Positions 1 to 8,986 of a stretch of DNA of 64,000 nucleotides are shown piece by piece. The notes below the pieces were generated by a model. That model was not told the origin of the DNA and searched no databases. It was given only the letters and a program-made list of their open reading frames with translations. Source of the DNA: Microbacterium sp. 11MF (GTDB lineage: Bacteria > Actinomycetota > Actinomycetes > Actinomycetales > Microbacteriaceae); assembly GCF_000383475.1 (NCBI RefSeq), contig NZ_KB911459.1, positions 1,068,467 through 1,132,466 on the forward strand, given 5' to 3'. A program made the translations under genes and the position numbers. Each line of letters opens with the position of its first letter. Position 1 is the stretch's first letter.

Positions 1-22
1 TCGGGGTCTGATCCCACGATCG

Positions 23-59
23 AGAAGAGCCCGCCGGCAGGACGCCGGCGGGCTCTTCT
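23..59. terminator. Strong hairpin, probable intrinsic terminator
   Basis: A perfect 16-bp inverted repeat (left arm 23-38, right arm 44-59) encloses the 5-nt loop AGGAC. There is no long T run, which is common for actinobacterial terminators. It lies just downstream of the minus-strand lipoprotein gene and may also end a plus-strand gene that lies left of the window. Confidence 0.8.
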
Positions 60-86
60 GCGTCGCCCGGGAGGTGACGACGTGCG

Positions 87-593
87 TCAGAGACCCTCGT
101 TGTCGTTGGTCGTCAGCCATCGCTGAAGCTCATCACCGGTGGGCCGCAGGGAGGTTCCCCATGACTGGACCACCGGGGCATCCGTCTCTCCCGACAATGT
201 GCACAGGTACCCGTCCTCCGTCTCGGCGGGCACGTAGACGAACCATTCCGGCGTCACGGTGCGCCGCACGACGAGCGCGCTGTCCTCATCTACGGTGAGG
301 GGCTGATCCGGCATGCTCGCGCTGACGCATTCCGAGACCAGCTCGCCCCATTCGGTCGAGTCGAGGACCACAGGCTCAGCGCCGGCGGATACGGACGGCG
401 AGGGCGACGGAGCGGGTGCAGCCGATGACGCACCGGCTGAGGACGGCGGCACGGCCGAATCGCTGGGTGCGGGTGCCCCGCCGCTCGTCCCTGTAGGGGC
501 GCATCCGCTGGCAGCCAGCGCCCCGAGGAGAGCGATCGATGCCGCCGCCGTACGTCTTCCGATCTGCGGTCGAACCGCTCTCTGAGGTGTCAT
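87..593 (-). CDS. Putative secreted lipoprotein, unknown function
   Basis: The 168-residue product has a basic N-terminus, a hydrophobic stretch and a lipobox (A-A-S-G-C, Cys about residue 31), so it is probably a lipid-anchored exported protein. A Pro/Ala/Ser-rich linker follows (about residues 33-70), then a compact C-terminal domain with two cysteines (in SECV and YLCT) that I do not recognise. The ATG at 593 is preceded closely by GAGG. It reads towards the strong hairpin at the window edge. Nothing nearby suggests a specific role. Confidence 0.75.
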   Translation of the reverse strand: MTPQRAVRPQIGRRTAAASIALLGALAASGCAPTGTSGGAPAPSDSAVPPSSAGASSAAPAPSPSPSVSAGAEPVVLDSTEWGELVSECVSASMPDQPLTVDEDSALVVRRTVTPEWFVYVPAETEDGYLCTLSGETDAPVVQSWGTSLRPTGDELQRWLTTNDNEGL

Positions 594-647
594 TCCTCGA
601 ACGTATAGGTGAATGATGCACCGTCACCGAACGATCGGATAACGACG

Positions 648-914
648 TCAGAAGCCCGGCAGGTTGATGTCTTTCGGATCCACCTCGATGTCGCCGACGT
701 CGTCGGGGCCACCCGTGCCCGGTGCGACCTGGACCTGCGACGCGTCGATGTCGCCGTCGACGTCGTCGGAGACATGTTCGCCCTGCTTCTGCTGCGTCTC
801 GGTCTCACTGCCGGGGCTGTAGGCGGTGTCCCGGTCGACCCCATCGACCTGGGACTGGGGTGAATCCGTCGCGGGTGTGGGTTCGCCGGAGGGGGAATCG
901 TGGTGGTTCGTCAT
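648..914 (-). CDS. Small acidic, hydrophilic protein, unknown function
   Basis: This 88-residue protein is very rich in Asp, Glu, Gln, Ser and Pro and has no hydrophobic segment, so it is probably soluble and largely disordered. The C-terminal half is dominated by D/V/I pairs (DDVGD, VDPKD). I recognise no family. It has the same orientation as the DUF808 gene upstream and the lipoprotein downstream, with short gaps. Compositional bias makes the reading frame plausible, but the gene call is less certain than its neighbours. Confidence 0.55.
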   Translation of the reverse strand: MTNHHDSPSGEPTPATDSPQSQVDGVDRDTAYSPGSETETQQKQGEHVSDDVDGDIDASQVQVAPGTGGPDDVGDIEVDPKDINLPGF

Positions 915-963
915 CCTCGGACGCTACGCTCCCCCACACCGGGACCACGCCCCCTTGACAGCC

Positions 964-1872
964 TCAGTGGGCTGCCGGCGTCTCGGTCTTCGTGTGTCCC
1001 CGGTCCTTGCCGCGCAGGCGTCCGATCAGCAGGATGACTCCGACGATGACGAGCCCGAGGAGCAGACCGGCGACGGCGGACACGAGTGTCTCGCCGATCC
1101 ACACGATGACGGGCCCGGCGGCCTCGAGCAGATGCTCCACACCGTGCAGCAGGTCCGTCGTCCAGTGCCAACCGACCTTGCCCACGTTCTCGAGCACGAG
1201 GTGTCCACCGACCCACAGCATGGCGACGGTGCCGAGGATGCTGATGGCACGGAACACCGCAGGCATGGAGCGTACGATCCGGGCGCCGTTGTGGCGCACG
1301 CGCTTGATCGAGCTCTTCGCCATCTTCAATCCGATGTCGTCGATCTTCACCAGCAGTGCGACGGCGCCGTAGACGAGGAGGGTCATCATGAGGGCGATGA
1401 CCGCCAGGATGGCGAGGGTCTGCCATACCCCGAGGTCCTCCTCGAGGCTGTCAAGCGCAATGAGCATGATCTCGCTCGACAGGATGAGGTCGGTGCGGAC
1501 GGCGCCGAGGACCAGCTTCTTCTCGTCGCGCTCCTCCTCCTCTTCGGCGTGCATGTGGAACCCGAACCACTCGAGCACCTTCTCAGCGCCTTCGAAGCAG
1601 AGGAACGCTCCTCCCAGGATGAGCAGAAAAGGGAGCACCTGCGGGGCGAACGCCGTCAGGACGAGCGCGATCGGGATGATGATGAGGAACTTGTTGACGA
1701 GCGAGCCGAGCGCGATCTTCGCCACGATCGGGAGCTCCCGAGCCGGCGTGACCCCCTGGACGTACTGGGGCGTCACGGCAGCATCGTCGATGACGACACC
1801 GGCTGTCTTGGAAGAGGCCTTCAGGGCGGCGCTCAGGATGTCGTCGACGACGGCCAGCAGTCCAACGGACAT
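964..1872 (-). CDS. DUF808 (YedI-type) integral membrane protein
   Basis: The product starts MSVGLLAVVDDILSA and matches the DUF808/YedI family pattern: a short N-terminal segment on DNA-like repeat residues (KASSKTAGVVIDDAAV), then about seven hydrophobic helices separated by charged loops, including an acidic EEEE loop. The family is membrane-bound and its biochemical role is unknown. I chose the internal ATG at 1872 over a start at 1899 because GAAAGG sits 7 nt upstream of it. It lies 27 bp downstream of glnE on the same strand and could be read through from that transcript. Confidence 0.85.
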   Translation of the reverse strand: MSVGLLAVVDDILSAALKASSKTAGVVIDDAAVTPQYVQGVTPARELPIVAKIALGSLVNKFLIIIPIALVLTAFAPQVLPFLLILGGAFLCFEGAEKVLEWFGFHMHAEEEEERDEKKLVLGAVRTDLILSSEIMLIALDSLEEDLGVWQTLAILAVIALMMTLLVYGAVALLVKIDDIGLKMAKSSIKRVRHNGARIVRSMPAVFRAISILGTVAMLWVGGHLVLENVGKVGWHWTTDLLHGVEHLLEAAGPVIVWIGETLVSAVAGLLLGLVIVGVILLIGRLRGKDRGHTKTETPAAH

Positions 1873-1899
1873 GGGGGTGCCTTTCGGTGTGATCGGCAC

Positions 1900-4878
1900 T
1901 CAGCCGTAGAAGAGATTCTCGAAGGCGCGACGTGCCCGACGCGCGGTACGCAGCCAATCCTCCTCCACCTGCGTGGCGGAGCGCGGCTCATACTCCAAGA
2001 GTCTGCCGATGCCGTCGAGTTTGCCACGATCGCTCGGCAGCACGTCGCTGGTCTGGCCGGAGAGGAGCGTGTTGGCCGACCGGAGCCGGCTGGCGAGCCA
2101 CCATGCCTCGGCAAGACGTTCGGCCGCGTCATCCGGAACCAAACCGGCGCCGCGGGCGGCTTCGAGCGCGGCGGTGGTCGACGTGGTCCGGAGACCTTCG
2201 ACGTCGGCGGCATGCTGCAGCTGGAGGAGCTGCACGAGCCATTCCACGTCGCTGAGTCCGCCCGGCCCGAGCTTGAGGTGCCGCGACCGATCGACCCCCT
2301 GCGGCAGTCGCTCGTTCTCGACCCGCGCCTTGATCCGTTTGATCTCGCGCAGACCCTGCGGATCGGGATGGAGCGGATACCGGAGGTCGTCCGCCAGCGC
2401 CATGAAGCGGCCGATCAGCGTGACGCTTCCGGCGACGCCTCGGGCACGCAACAGCGCCTGCGCTTCCCAGGACAGCGACCACCGGCGGTAGTACTCCGCG
2501 TAGGAGTCGAGCGATCGCACCATCGGGCCGTTCCGCCCCTCCGGGCGAAGACCCGCGTCGAGATCGAACGGCGCGCGCTGATCCTCCGAATGGGTGCGCA
2601 GCCCCTGGACGATCTTGAGCGCGAGCTCCTGCGCCCGCTGCGCCGGCACGCCGTTGGCGTCGTAGACGTAGATGACGTCGGCATCAGAGCCGAAGCCGAG
2701 CTCGGCTCCCCCGAAGCGCCCCATCGCGATCACCGCGAAGTCCAGCGCGTCGTCCTCGGGCGGGACGACCTCGCGCCACACCGCGCGGAGGGTCGCCTGG
2801 ATCGTCACCTCGCTGATCGACGTCAGACCCTGCGAGAGCTCGGCGATCGTCAGCTCGCCCAGCAGTCCCCCGAGGGCGAGGCGAAGGAGCTCGCGGCGAC
2901 GCAGCGCGCGCACCGAGCGCATCGCGTCGCCTATCGATTCGTGGCGCGCCTGGATCGCGCGCGCCTCCTGCTGCAGGGCGAACCCCGACCTTGGTCGCAG
3001 CTGCTCCGAGGAGTCGAGCCAGGCAGCCGCCTCAGGGATCCACTCCATGAGATCGGCGGCATACCGTGAGCCCGACAGCACGTGGGTCAGACGCTCCGCC
3101 GCACCAGAGGAGTCGCGGAGCATCCGCAGGAACCAGGGGGTGTCGCCCAGGCGTTCACTGATCCGCCGGAACGAGACCATGCCGTAGTCCGGATCGACCC
3201 CGTCGGCGAACCAGCGGATCATGACAGGCATGAGGTGGCGCTGGATGGTGGCCTTCCGGCTCAGTCCGCTCGTGAGCGCTCCGATGTGGCGAAGCGTCCC
3301 CGCCGGGTCTCGGAATCCGATCGCCGCGAGCCGGTCATGCGCTTGAGCTGACGACAGGGCGCCTTGTTCGTCCGCGGGCAGCGCCGCCACCGCCGACAGG
3401 AGCGGGCGGTAGAACAGCCGGATGTGGATCTCCCGCACCTGGAGCTTGATGCGCTCCCACACGGCTCCGATCCCGGCGGCATCCGTCGCCAGCCCGGTCG
3501 CTCGGGCCAGGACGCGCAGCTCGTCGTCGGTGGTCGGCATGAGGTGGGTACGCTGCAGTCGCCGCAGCTGCAGGCGGTGCTCCATGACGCGGAGGGTGCG
3601 GTAGTGCTGGCCGAAGGCCGCGGCATCCGTTCTCCCGATGTATCCCTCCCCGACGAGGGCGACCAGGGCACCCAGGGTGCTCTGCTGACGGATGCCCTCG
3701 TCCGACAGGCCGTGGACCAGCTGCAGCAGCTGGACGGTGAACTCGATGTCGCGGATGCCGCCGGGCCCGAGCTTCAGCTGCCGGGCGACCTCGTCTGAGG
3801 GGATGTGATCCGTCACGCGCTCGCGCATCCGCTGGACGCTGTCGACGAAGTTCTCCCGGGCGCTGCTCGTCCAGACGAGCGGTTGCACCGCGGCGCAGTA
3901 CCGCTCCCCCAGTTCCAGATCCCCGGCGAGGGCACGCGCCTTCAGAAGCGCCTGGAACTCCCAACTCTTCGCCCACCGCGCGTAGTACGACAGGTGCGAG
4001 TCGAGGGTGCGGACGAGGGCTCCCTGCTTGCCTTCGGGCCGGAGGTTGGGGTCGACCTCCCACAGGGGCGGTTCGATCTCGACATCCGAGATGCCGCGCA
4101 TCGTCAGCGCCGCGAGACGGGTCGCGATGTCGACCGCGCGGCCCTCGGCGAGTTCCGCTCCTTCGGCCACCCCGGCGACGAAGATGACGTCGACGTCGCT
4201 GACGTAGTTCAGTTCGCGCGCGCCGGTCTTCCCCATGCCGATGACCGCGAGGCGCGTCACTGCGACCTCGTCACGCGGGAACATCGTCGCCGCGCGAGCG
4301 CGAGCGGCGCACAGCGAGGCGTCGAGGGCCGCGCCCGCGGCATCCGCCAGCGCCGCCGCGACCTCCGGCAGCACGTAGGCGGCATCGTCGGAGGCGAGGT
4401 CGTAGGCGGCGACGAGCGCCACGAGCCGGCGGTAACGGACACGCAGGGCGATCCACGCAGACTCATCGGATGCCGCGGCGAACCCGTCCGCGTCCGCCCC
4501 GACGGATTCGAGCAGGCTCTCCCGCATGGTGCGCCCCGAGGGCAGCATCCGTCCCGCACCGATCAGGTGCACGAGCTCCTCGGGATGACGCAGGAAGAAA
4601 TCGGCGTAGCCCGAGGAAGCCCCGAGGAGGGACCACGCGACGTCGCCGGCCTCGGCGAGCACATGCGTCAGGGCGTCGGGGGCACGCCGACCGATCCGCA
4701 CGCAGGCCTGCACCGCACCGTCGGGGTCCGCCGCCCGCTGCGCAGCCGCGACGAGATCGGTACGCGCGATGCCGCTCAGCTCGCTCAGCTCGTCCAACGC
4801 GTCGGAGGACGATGCGAGGTCCGAGAACCCCGCACGGGCAAGATCGGTGAGCGCAGCCCGTCGCTCGATCGAGGCCAT
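1900..4878 (-). CDS. glnE: Bifunctional glutamine synthetase adenylyltransferase/deadenylylase
   Basis: This 992-residue protein has the two-headed architecture of GlnE. An N-terminal nucleotidyltransferase domain carries the motif GxGKxGxxELxxxSDxDxxF (about residue 213), and a second domain carries GRFGGAELGFGSDADVIYV (about residue 714). Each is followed by a helical GlnD-UR_UTase region (repeated LGPGGxxDxE elements). In this family the C-terminal domain adenylylates and the N-terminal domain deadenylylates a tyrosine of type I glutamine synthetase in response to nitrogen status. It starts 4 bp after the glnA2 stop, so the two are probably one transcript. The length is normal and both SDxD active sites are intact. 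Confidence 0.97.
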   Translation of the reverse strand: MASIERRAALTDLARAGFSDLASSSDALDELSELSGIARTDLVAAAQRAADPDGAVQACVRIGRRAPDALTHVLAEAGDVAWSLLGASSGYADFFLRHPEELVHLIGAGRMLPSGRTMRESLLESVGADADGFAAASDESAWIALRVRYRRLVALVAAYDLASDDAAYVLPEVAAALADAAGAALDASLCAARARAATMFPRDEVAVTRLAVIGMGKTGARELNYVSDVDVIFVAGVAEGAELAEGRAVDIATRLAALTMRGISDVEIEPPLWEVDPNLRPEGKQGALVRTLDSHLSYYARWAKSWEFQALLKARALAGDLELGERYCAAVQPLVWTSSARENFVDSVQRMRERVTDHIPSDEVARQLKLGPGGIRDIEFTVQLLQLVHGLSDEGIRQQSTLGALVALVGEGYIGRTDAAAFGQHYRTLRVMEHRLQLRRLQRTHLMPTTDDELRVLARATGLATDAAGIGAVWERIKLQVREIHIRLFYRPLLSAVAALPADEQGALSSAQAHDRLAAIGFRDPAGTLRHIGALTSGLSRKATIQRHLMPVMIRWFADGVDPDYGMVSFRRISERLGDTPWFLRMLRDSSGAAERLTHVLSGSRYAADLMEWIPEAAAWLDSSEQLRPRSGFALQQEARAIQARHESIGDAMRSVRALRRRELLRLALGGLLGELTIAELSQGLTSISEVTIQATLRAVWREVVPPEDDALDFAVIAMGRFGGAELGFGSDADVIYVYDANGVPAQRAQELALKIVQGLRTHSEDQRAPFDLDAGLRPEGRNGPMVRSLDSYAEYYRRWSLSWEAQALLRARGVAGSVTLIGRFMALADDLRYPLHPDPQGLREIKRIKARVENERLPQGVDRSRHLKLGPGGLSDVEWLVQLLQLQHAADVEGLRTTSTTAALEAARGAGLVPDDAAERLAEAWWLASRLRSANTLLSGQTSDVLPSDRGKLDGIGRLLEYEPRSATQVEEDWLRTARRARRAFENLFYG

Positions 4879-4882
4879 GGCC

Positions 4883-6220
4883 TCAGAGCATCTCGAGGTT
4901 CTTCTGCAGTTCGAAGGGCGTGACCTGCGACCGGTACTCCTGCCACTCGCGACGCTTGTTCAGCAGCACGTAGTTGAAGACCTGCTCGCCGAGGGTCTCC
5001 GCCACGAGCTCGGACTCCTCCATGTACTCGAGGGCGTGGTCCAGGCTCGACGGCAGCGGACCGTAGCCGAGGGCTCGGCGCTCGGCATCCGTCAACGACC
5101 AGACGTTGTCCTCGGCCTCGGGGGGAAGCTCGTACTCCTCCTCGATGCCCTTGAGGCCGGCCGCGAGCATCAGCGCGTACGCGAGGTAGGGGTTCGCCGC
5201 CGAGTCCAGCGCGCGGTACTCGACCCGCGTGGACTGTCCCTTGTTCGGCTTGTACATCGGCACGCGCACGAGCGCGGAGCGATTGTTGTGGCCCCAGCAG
5301 ACGAAGCTCGGGGCCTCGTCGCCGCCCCAGAGGCGCTTGTACGAGTTCACGAACTGGTTCGTGACGGCCGAGATCTCGTTCGCGTGACGAAGAAGGCCCG
5401 CGATGAACTGTCGACCGGTCTTGGAGAGCTGGTACTGCGCACCCTCTTCGTAGAAGGCGTTCATGTCACCTTCGAAGAGGGACATGTGCGTGTGCATCCC
5501 GCTGCCGGGCTTGCCGCTGAGGGGCTTCGGCATGAACGTGGCGTAGACGCCCTGCTCGATCGCGACCTCCTTCACGACGGTGCGGAAGGTCATGATGTTG
5601 TCCGCAGTCGCCAGAGCGTCCGCGTAGCGGAGGTCGATCTCGTTCTGACCGGGCCCACCCTCGTGGTGGCTGAACTCGACCGAGATGCCGAGGTCCTCGA
5701 GCATCCGCACCGACCGACGACGGAAGTCGTGCGCGGTGCCGCCGGGGACGTTGTCGAAGTAGCCTGCCGAGTCAACCGGCTCGGGACCCTCAGGACCGAA
5801 CGACGACGACTTGAGCAGGTAGAACTCGATCTCGGGGTGCGTGTAGAACGTGAAGCCCGCGTCCCCGGCCTTGGCCAGTGCGCGCTTGAGCACGTTGCGC
5901 GGGTCGGCAACTGCCGGCTGCCCGTCGGGCGTCGTGATGTCGCAGAACATGCGCGCCGTGGGATCGATCTCGCCGCGCCACGGCAGGGTCTGGAACGTGG
6001 CGGGGTCCGGATGAGCCAGCAGGTCGGACTCGTAGGAACGCGTCAGCCCCTCGATCGCGGAACCGTCGAACCCGAGGCCTTCGGCGAACGCGCCCTCCAC
6101 CTCGGCGGGGGCGATGGCGACCGACTTGAGGGTCCCCGTCACATCCGTGAACCACAGCCGGATGAACTTGACCCCCCGCTCCTCGATCGTCCTCAGAACG
6201 AAGTCACGCTGCTTGTCCAT
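4883..6220 (-). CDS. glnA2: Type I glutamine synthetase, GlnA2-type
   Basis: The 445-residue enzyme belongs to the glutamine synthetase I family, which makes glutamine from glutamate, ammonia and ATP. Visible signatures are the N-terminal beta-grasp (WFTDVTGTLKSVAI), the GFDGSAIEG loop, the ATP-binding region KPLSGKPGSGMHTHMS, and NPYLAYALMLAAG. Actinobacteria usually carry GlnA1 (about 474 residues) plus the shorter GlnA2 linked to glnE; length and context indicate GlnA2. Where adenylylated enzymes have NLYDLP, this protein reads DNVWSL (about residue 372): the tyrosine is a tryptophan. So it is probably not a target of the GlnE encoded next to it. Confidence 0.93.
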   Translation of the reverse strand: MDKQRDFVLRTIEERGVKFIRLWFTDVTGTLKSVAIAPAEVEGAFAEGLGFDGSAIEGLTRSYESDLLAHPDPATFQTLPWRGEIDPTARMFCDITTPDGQPAVADPRNVLKRALAKAGDAGFTFYTHPEIEFYLLKSSSFGPEGPEPVDSAGYFDNVPGGTAHDFRRRSVRMLEDLGISVEFSHHEGGPGQNEIDLRYADALATADNIMTFRTVVKEVAIEQGVYATFMPKPLSGKPGSGMHTHMSLFEGDMNAFYEEGAQYQLSKTGRQFIAGLLRHANEISAVTNQFVNSYKRLWGGDEAPSFVCWGHNNRSALVRVPMYKPNKGQSTRVEYRALDSAANPYLAYALMLAAGLKGIEEEYELPPEAEDNVWSLTDAERRALGYGPLPSSLDHALEYMEESELVAETLGEQVFNYVLLNKRREWQEYRSQVTPFELQKNLEML

Positions 6221-6298
6221 CGCATCCTTCCCGGTGCCGAGCCGACTGCCAGACTAGCGGTCCGAAGCCGCGACGCCGTCACGCGACGCGGCGCCTGC

Positions 6299-6481
6299 TC
6301 ACTCGTCTTCGGCGGCATCCTCTGCGGCCCACCTGCGCGAACGCTCCCGCATGATCTCCGGGGCACGAGCCGCTTCCTCGGCGGTGTCGAACGGACCGGC
6401 GCGATCGACCGCCGGAGACTCGAAGCCCTGCTGGACCTCACCCGTCTTCAGGTTGTACCAGTACTTTTCGGCGTTGCTCAT
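6299..6481 (-). CDS. Small conserved actinobacterial protein (SPOR-like)
   Basis: The 60-residue product begins MSNAEKYWYNLKTGEVQQGFE and ends in an acidic, Ala/Glu-rich tail. Short proteins of this kind (Y-N-x-K-T-G-x-V-x-G near the N-terminus, then GPFDTxEEAxxAPE) recur in Microbacteriaceae and are often labelled SPOR-domain-like. The GPFDT-EEA stretch resembles one half of a SPOR repeat, but a whole domain (about 70 residues) cannot fit. No function is assigned. It lies between glnA2 and the divergently transcribed ppgK. Confidence 0.7.
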   Translation of the reverse strand: MSNAEKYWYNLKTGEVQQGFESPAVDRAGPFDTAEEAARAPEIMRERSRRWAAEDAAEDE

Positions 6482-6573
6482 GGGGTCCTCCTCGGCCTCG
6501 TGCGGTTCATCCTACGGACGGGTCCGCCAGAGGCCCACGTCCGGGCTGCCGCGGTCGGACTAGGCTCGAATGC

Positions 6574-7422
6574 ATGACTGGGACCGCCACCACCGCCGTC
6601 GGCATCGACATCGGAGGGACGGGCATCAAGGGTGCCCTCGTCGACCTCTCGCAGGGAAAGCTCCTCACCGACCGCATCAAGGTCCCGACACCGAAGGGCG
6701 CCGAGCCCGATGATGTCCTGAAGGCCGTGACCGAGGTTCTGGAGAAGCTCGAGGTGACGGACGAGGATATCCCCCTCGGTGTGGCGTTCCCCGCGATCGT
6801 GAAGAACGGCCGCACACTGTCGGCCGCGAACGTCGCGCACACCTGGATCGACTTCGAGGCCGAGGCGTTCTTCGAGAAGGGTCTCGGCCGCCAGATCCAC
6901 TTCGCCAACGACGCCGACGTCGCCGGCGTCGCCGAGATGCGGTACGGCGCTGCGAAGGACCGCGACGGGGTCGTGCTGCTCACGACCCTCGGGACCGGCA
7001 TCGGCACCGCGATGATCTACAAGGGCGTCCTCGTCCCGAACACGGAACTCGGCCACCTGCACCGCCCGGGCCACAAGAAGGACTTCGAGCACTTCGCCGC
7101 GTACTCGGCGATGGAGCGCGAAGAACTCGAATGGGATGCCTGGGCCGAGCGCCTGCAGCAGTACTACAGCCACCTCGAGTTCCTCTTCACCCCCGACCTG
7201 TTCGTCGTCGGTGGCGGCGTCTCCAAGCACGCCGACAAATTCCTGCCCCTGCTGGATCTGAAGACCGAGATCGTCCCTGCCGTGCACCGCAACAACGCGG
7301 GCATCATCGGAGCCGCCGCACTGGCGCTCGCCGGCGACGACTCCGGCGCGCGTCGGTCGACGAGGGCGAAGACCTGGCGGGCACGACCTCGCGCTGACCA
7401 TGAAGGTGCAACAGGTCGATGA
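6574..7422 (+). CDS. ppgK: Polyphosphate glucokinase (ROK family)
   Basis: The 282-residue protein is a ROK-type sugar kinase that phosphorylates glucose, probably with polyphosphate as well as ATP. Signatures are the phosphate-binding GIDIGGTGIKGALVD at residues about 9-23, the LGTGIGTAMIYKG loop, ELGHLH, and VVGGGVSKHADKFLP near the C-terminus; these fit the actinobacterial PpgK subgroup. The last 25 or so residues are Arg-rich and extend past the usual end (about 265), overlapping the next gene by 23 bp. The cytosolic enzyme feeds glucose-6-phosphate into glycolysis. It is transcribed divergently from the 60-residue gene. Confidence 0.93.
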   Translation: MTGTATTAVGIDIGGTGIKGALVDLSQGKLLTDRIKVPTPKGAEPDDVLKAVTEVLEKLEVTDEDIPLGVAFPAIVKNGRTLSAANVAHTWIDFEAEAFFEKGLGRQIHFANDADVAGVAEMRYGAAKDRDGVVLLTTLGTGIGTAMIYKGVLVPNTELGHLHRPGHKKDFEHFAAYSAMEREELEWDAWAERLQQYYSHLEFLFTPDLFVVGGGVSKHADKFLPLLDLKTEIVPAVHRNNAGIIGAAALALAGDDSGARRSTRAKTWRARPRADHEGATGR

Positions 7423-7660
7423 GCGCGATGCGCGCTCCGAGGACTACGCGGTCGGTTACCGCGTGATGCTTGTTGGCCCCGGGCTTCGCATCGCGGCCTT
7501 CGACGTCGACGACGCAACACCTCGAGACGTCATGGAGTGGGCGGAGTCGGCCGCCGCCACTCGTGAGGCGAACTTCTCGATCGCCGCGAGGACGCGTAGC
7601 GACGACGGCGGAGTGGACCTCATCTGGCTGACTCCACCCCCGGAAACCTTCATGGGCTAG
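7400..7660 (+). CDS. Small hypothetical protein next to ppgK
   Basis: This frame encodes 86 residues beginning MKVQQVDERDARSEDYAVGY, of mixed alpha/beta composition with no membrane segment. It overlaps the ppgK 3' end by 23 bp in another frame and lacks a clear ribosome binding site, so it may be translated by coupling. I do not recognise a family. It ends 20 bp before attL; before phage entry it would have been the gene facing the 3' end of rnpB. Confidence 0.6.
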   Translation: MKVQQVDERDARSEDYAVGYRVMLVGPGLRIAAFDVDDATPRDVMEWAESAAATREANFSIAARTRSDDGGVDLIWLTPPPETFMG

Positions 7661-7680
7661 GACGCCTCGACGTACGAGGG

Positions 7681-7711
7681 GCGAATGGGCCGGCCTGTAC
7701 GCCGGGTTCTG
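7681..7711 (+). repeat. attL: 31-bp core copied from the rnpB 3' end
   Basis: The 31 bases are identical to 47055-47085, and both flanking bases differ (G versus A on the left, A versus T on the right), so the core is exactly 31 bp. At the right end this sequence is the terminal 31 nt of rnpB, ending at the base of helix P1. Here it is an isolated rnpB fragment that marks the left prophage junction. Confidence 0.93.
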
Positions 7712-7901
7712 AACGCACGGACGTCGCGGCCAGCTGGCTGTCGTTGGCAAGCGCTGAAAACCCCGGTCAAGCGTCAATTGTCTGAGTTGCCCGGGATTGG
7801 GCGTGGTTGCGGGCTATCGCGTTTTCCGCGGACGCGTTGCGGACTGCGGGCGGACTGAGGAGCACCGTGCGCTCGCACACTCAAGCTGGAAAGCTCTTGC
7901 C

Positions 7902-8801
7902 ATGGCGAACTCGATGACTGAACGCGACGAGGGTTCGGAGTGGCTCTACTGGGATCCCAAGCCACGGCGTTGGCGCAGGGTTGAACTCCTGACAGTTCCT
8001 GCTGGCAACCCCAAGCGCATACGAATACAGCACCTCGACCGGGACAAGGCGGGCGCTGCCGAATGGGCTCCTGCTTCTCGCTGCAGAGTCCGGTGGTCGG
8101 AACGCGGAGAGTACCTGGCGAGAGTCGAGCGGTGGGAGAGAGTTTCCGAACCCAGCCCTCCGACCCATATCGGGGACATCGCGGCTACGCTCCTCGATCG
8201 ATACGTCGATGCGGATATTGCGGAGTTCTCGACCGTCGTAGGCGTCCTCCTTGTCCGCGACGCCGAGCGACTCGGAGCGCAGTGCGGCGTCTCGCCCACT
8301 TTCTTGACATCGGATCCGGCTGCATTCCGGGAACAGGATGGCTGGGTCATCCCGTGGTCAACGGCTGACAAAGTGCTTCGCGAACTGTGCCGGACCGACC
8401 CGGGTCCGGGCCTCCAGCTCCTGGAGGAGCAATTGCGCAACCAGCAGGCCTTTGATCAGCTGGTCGAGAAGGAGGGACCGCGGTGGTGGCAACGCATTGA
8501 TGAACTGGAACCGTCCGATGAGCGTCTGGCGGCGTCGACGAGGGCATGGCATGAGGGAAGACTTGCCGCGACGCGCAGGGTTCGACTTTGGTTGGAGGAT
8601 GGTAACCCCGCGGGGCTGGCAGACGCATACCTGGAACTGCGAGGGATGTACGCCGACCTGGCCGAAGCCGCACGAGACGCGATTCCTCGGCTGGGTATGG
8701 ACCGCACGCAGATCTCCGGCCGCATCGCGATCCGATTGCGTCAGCTGACCGACGAGCCGACGCCGGTAGTCAATGTGCGCGGTTTCCGGCGGAGCGAGTA
8801 A
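7902..8801 (+). CDS. Hypothetical prophage-end protein, unknown function
   Basis: The product is about 299 residues from the ATG at 7902, chosen because GGAAAG lies 8 nt upstream; the longer frame from 7797 has no such site. It is soluble-looking, Trp- and Arg-rich, with an N-terminal basic WYWDPKPRRWRRV-like region and long helical segments (EEQLRNQQAFDQL, DAYLELRGMYADLAEAARDAI). I recognise no domain. It lies 190 bp inside attL and is transcribed towards the secreted-protein gene. Its base composition is visibly less GC-rich than the chromosome. A lysogenic accessory gene is the likeliest reading. Confidence 0.65.
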   Translation: MANSMTERDEGSEWLYWDPKPRRWRRVELLTVPAGNPKRIRIQHLDRDKAGAAEWAPASRCRVRWSERGEYLARVERWERVSEPSPPTHIGDIAATLLDRYVDADIAEFSTVVGVLLVRDAERLGAQCGVSPTFLTSDPAAFREQDGWVIPWSTADKVLRELCRTDPGPGLQLLEEQLRNQQAFDQLVEKEGPRWWQRIDELEPSDERLAASTRAWHEGRLAATRRVRLWLEDGNPAGLADAYLELRGMYADLAEAARDAIPRLGMDRTQISGRIAIRLRQLTDEPTPVVNVRGFRRSE

Positions 8802-8986
8802 GCCCGGCCGAGATCCAATGAGGATCGGCAATCGGTGGAGGTGACAAAACTGGTCGGCGGCCGCACTCATGTGAAGACGAGTAGGTCGGGACCTGTTCGA
8901 AAACTGATGCTGGCTCACCAGCTCGTCACGCCCCTATGCTTCGAACGCGCGGGGTCATGGGGCCCCGCATGTTCTGGGGAGAACTA

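Noticed and set aside
826..3069. Plus-strand open frame of 747 codons over DUF808 and glnE
   Set aside because: It is the antisense shadow of two well-supported minus-strand genes; composition is His/Arg/Asp-rich without any domain.
6574..7422. Frameshift at the end of ppgK because of the Arg-rich tail
   Set aside because: The core kinase is complete and the tail is short; nothing shows that the normal end lies in another frame.
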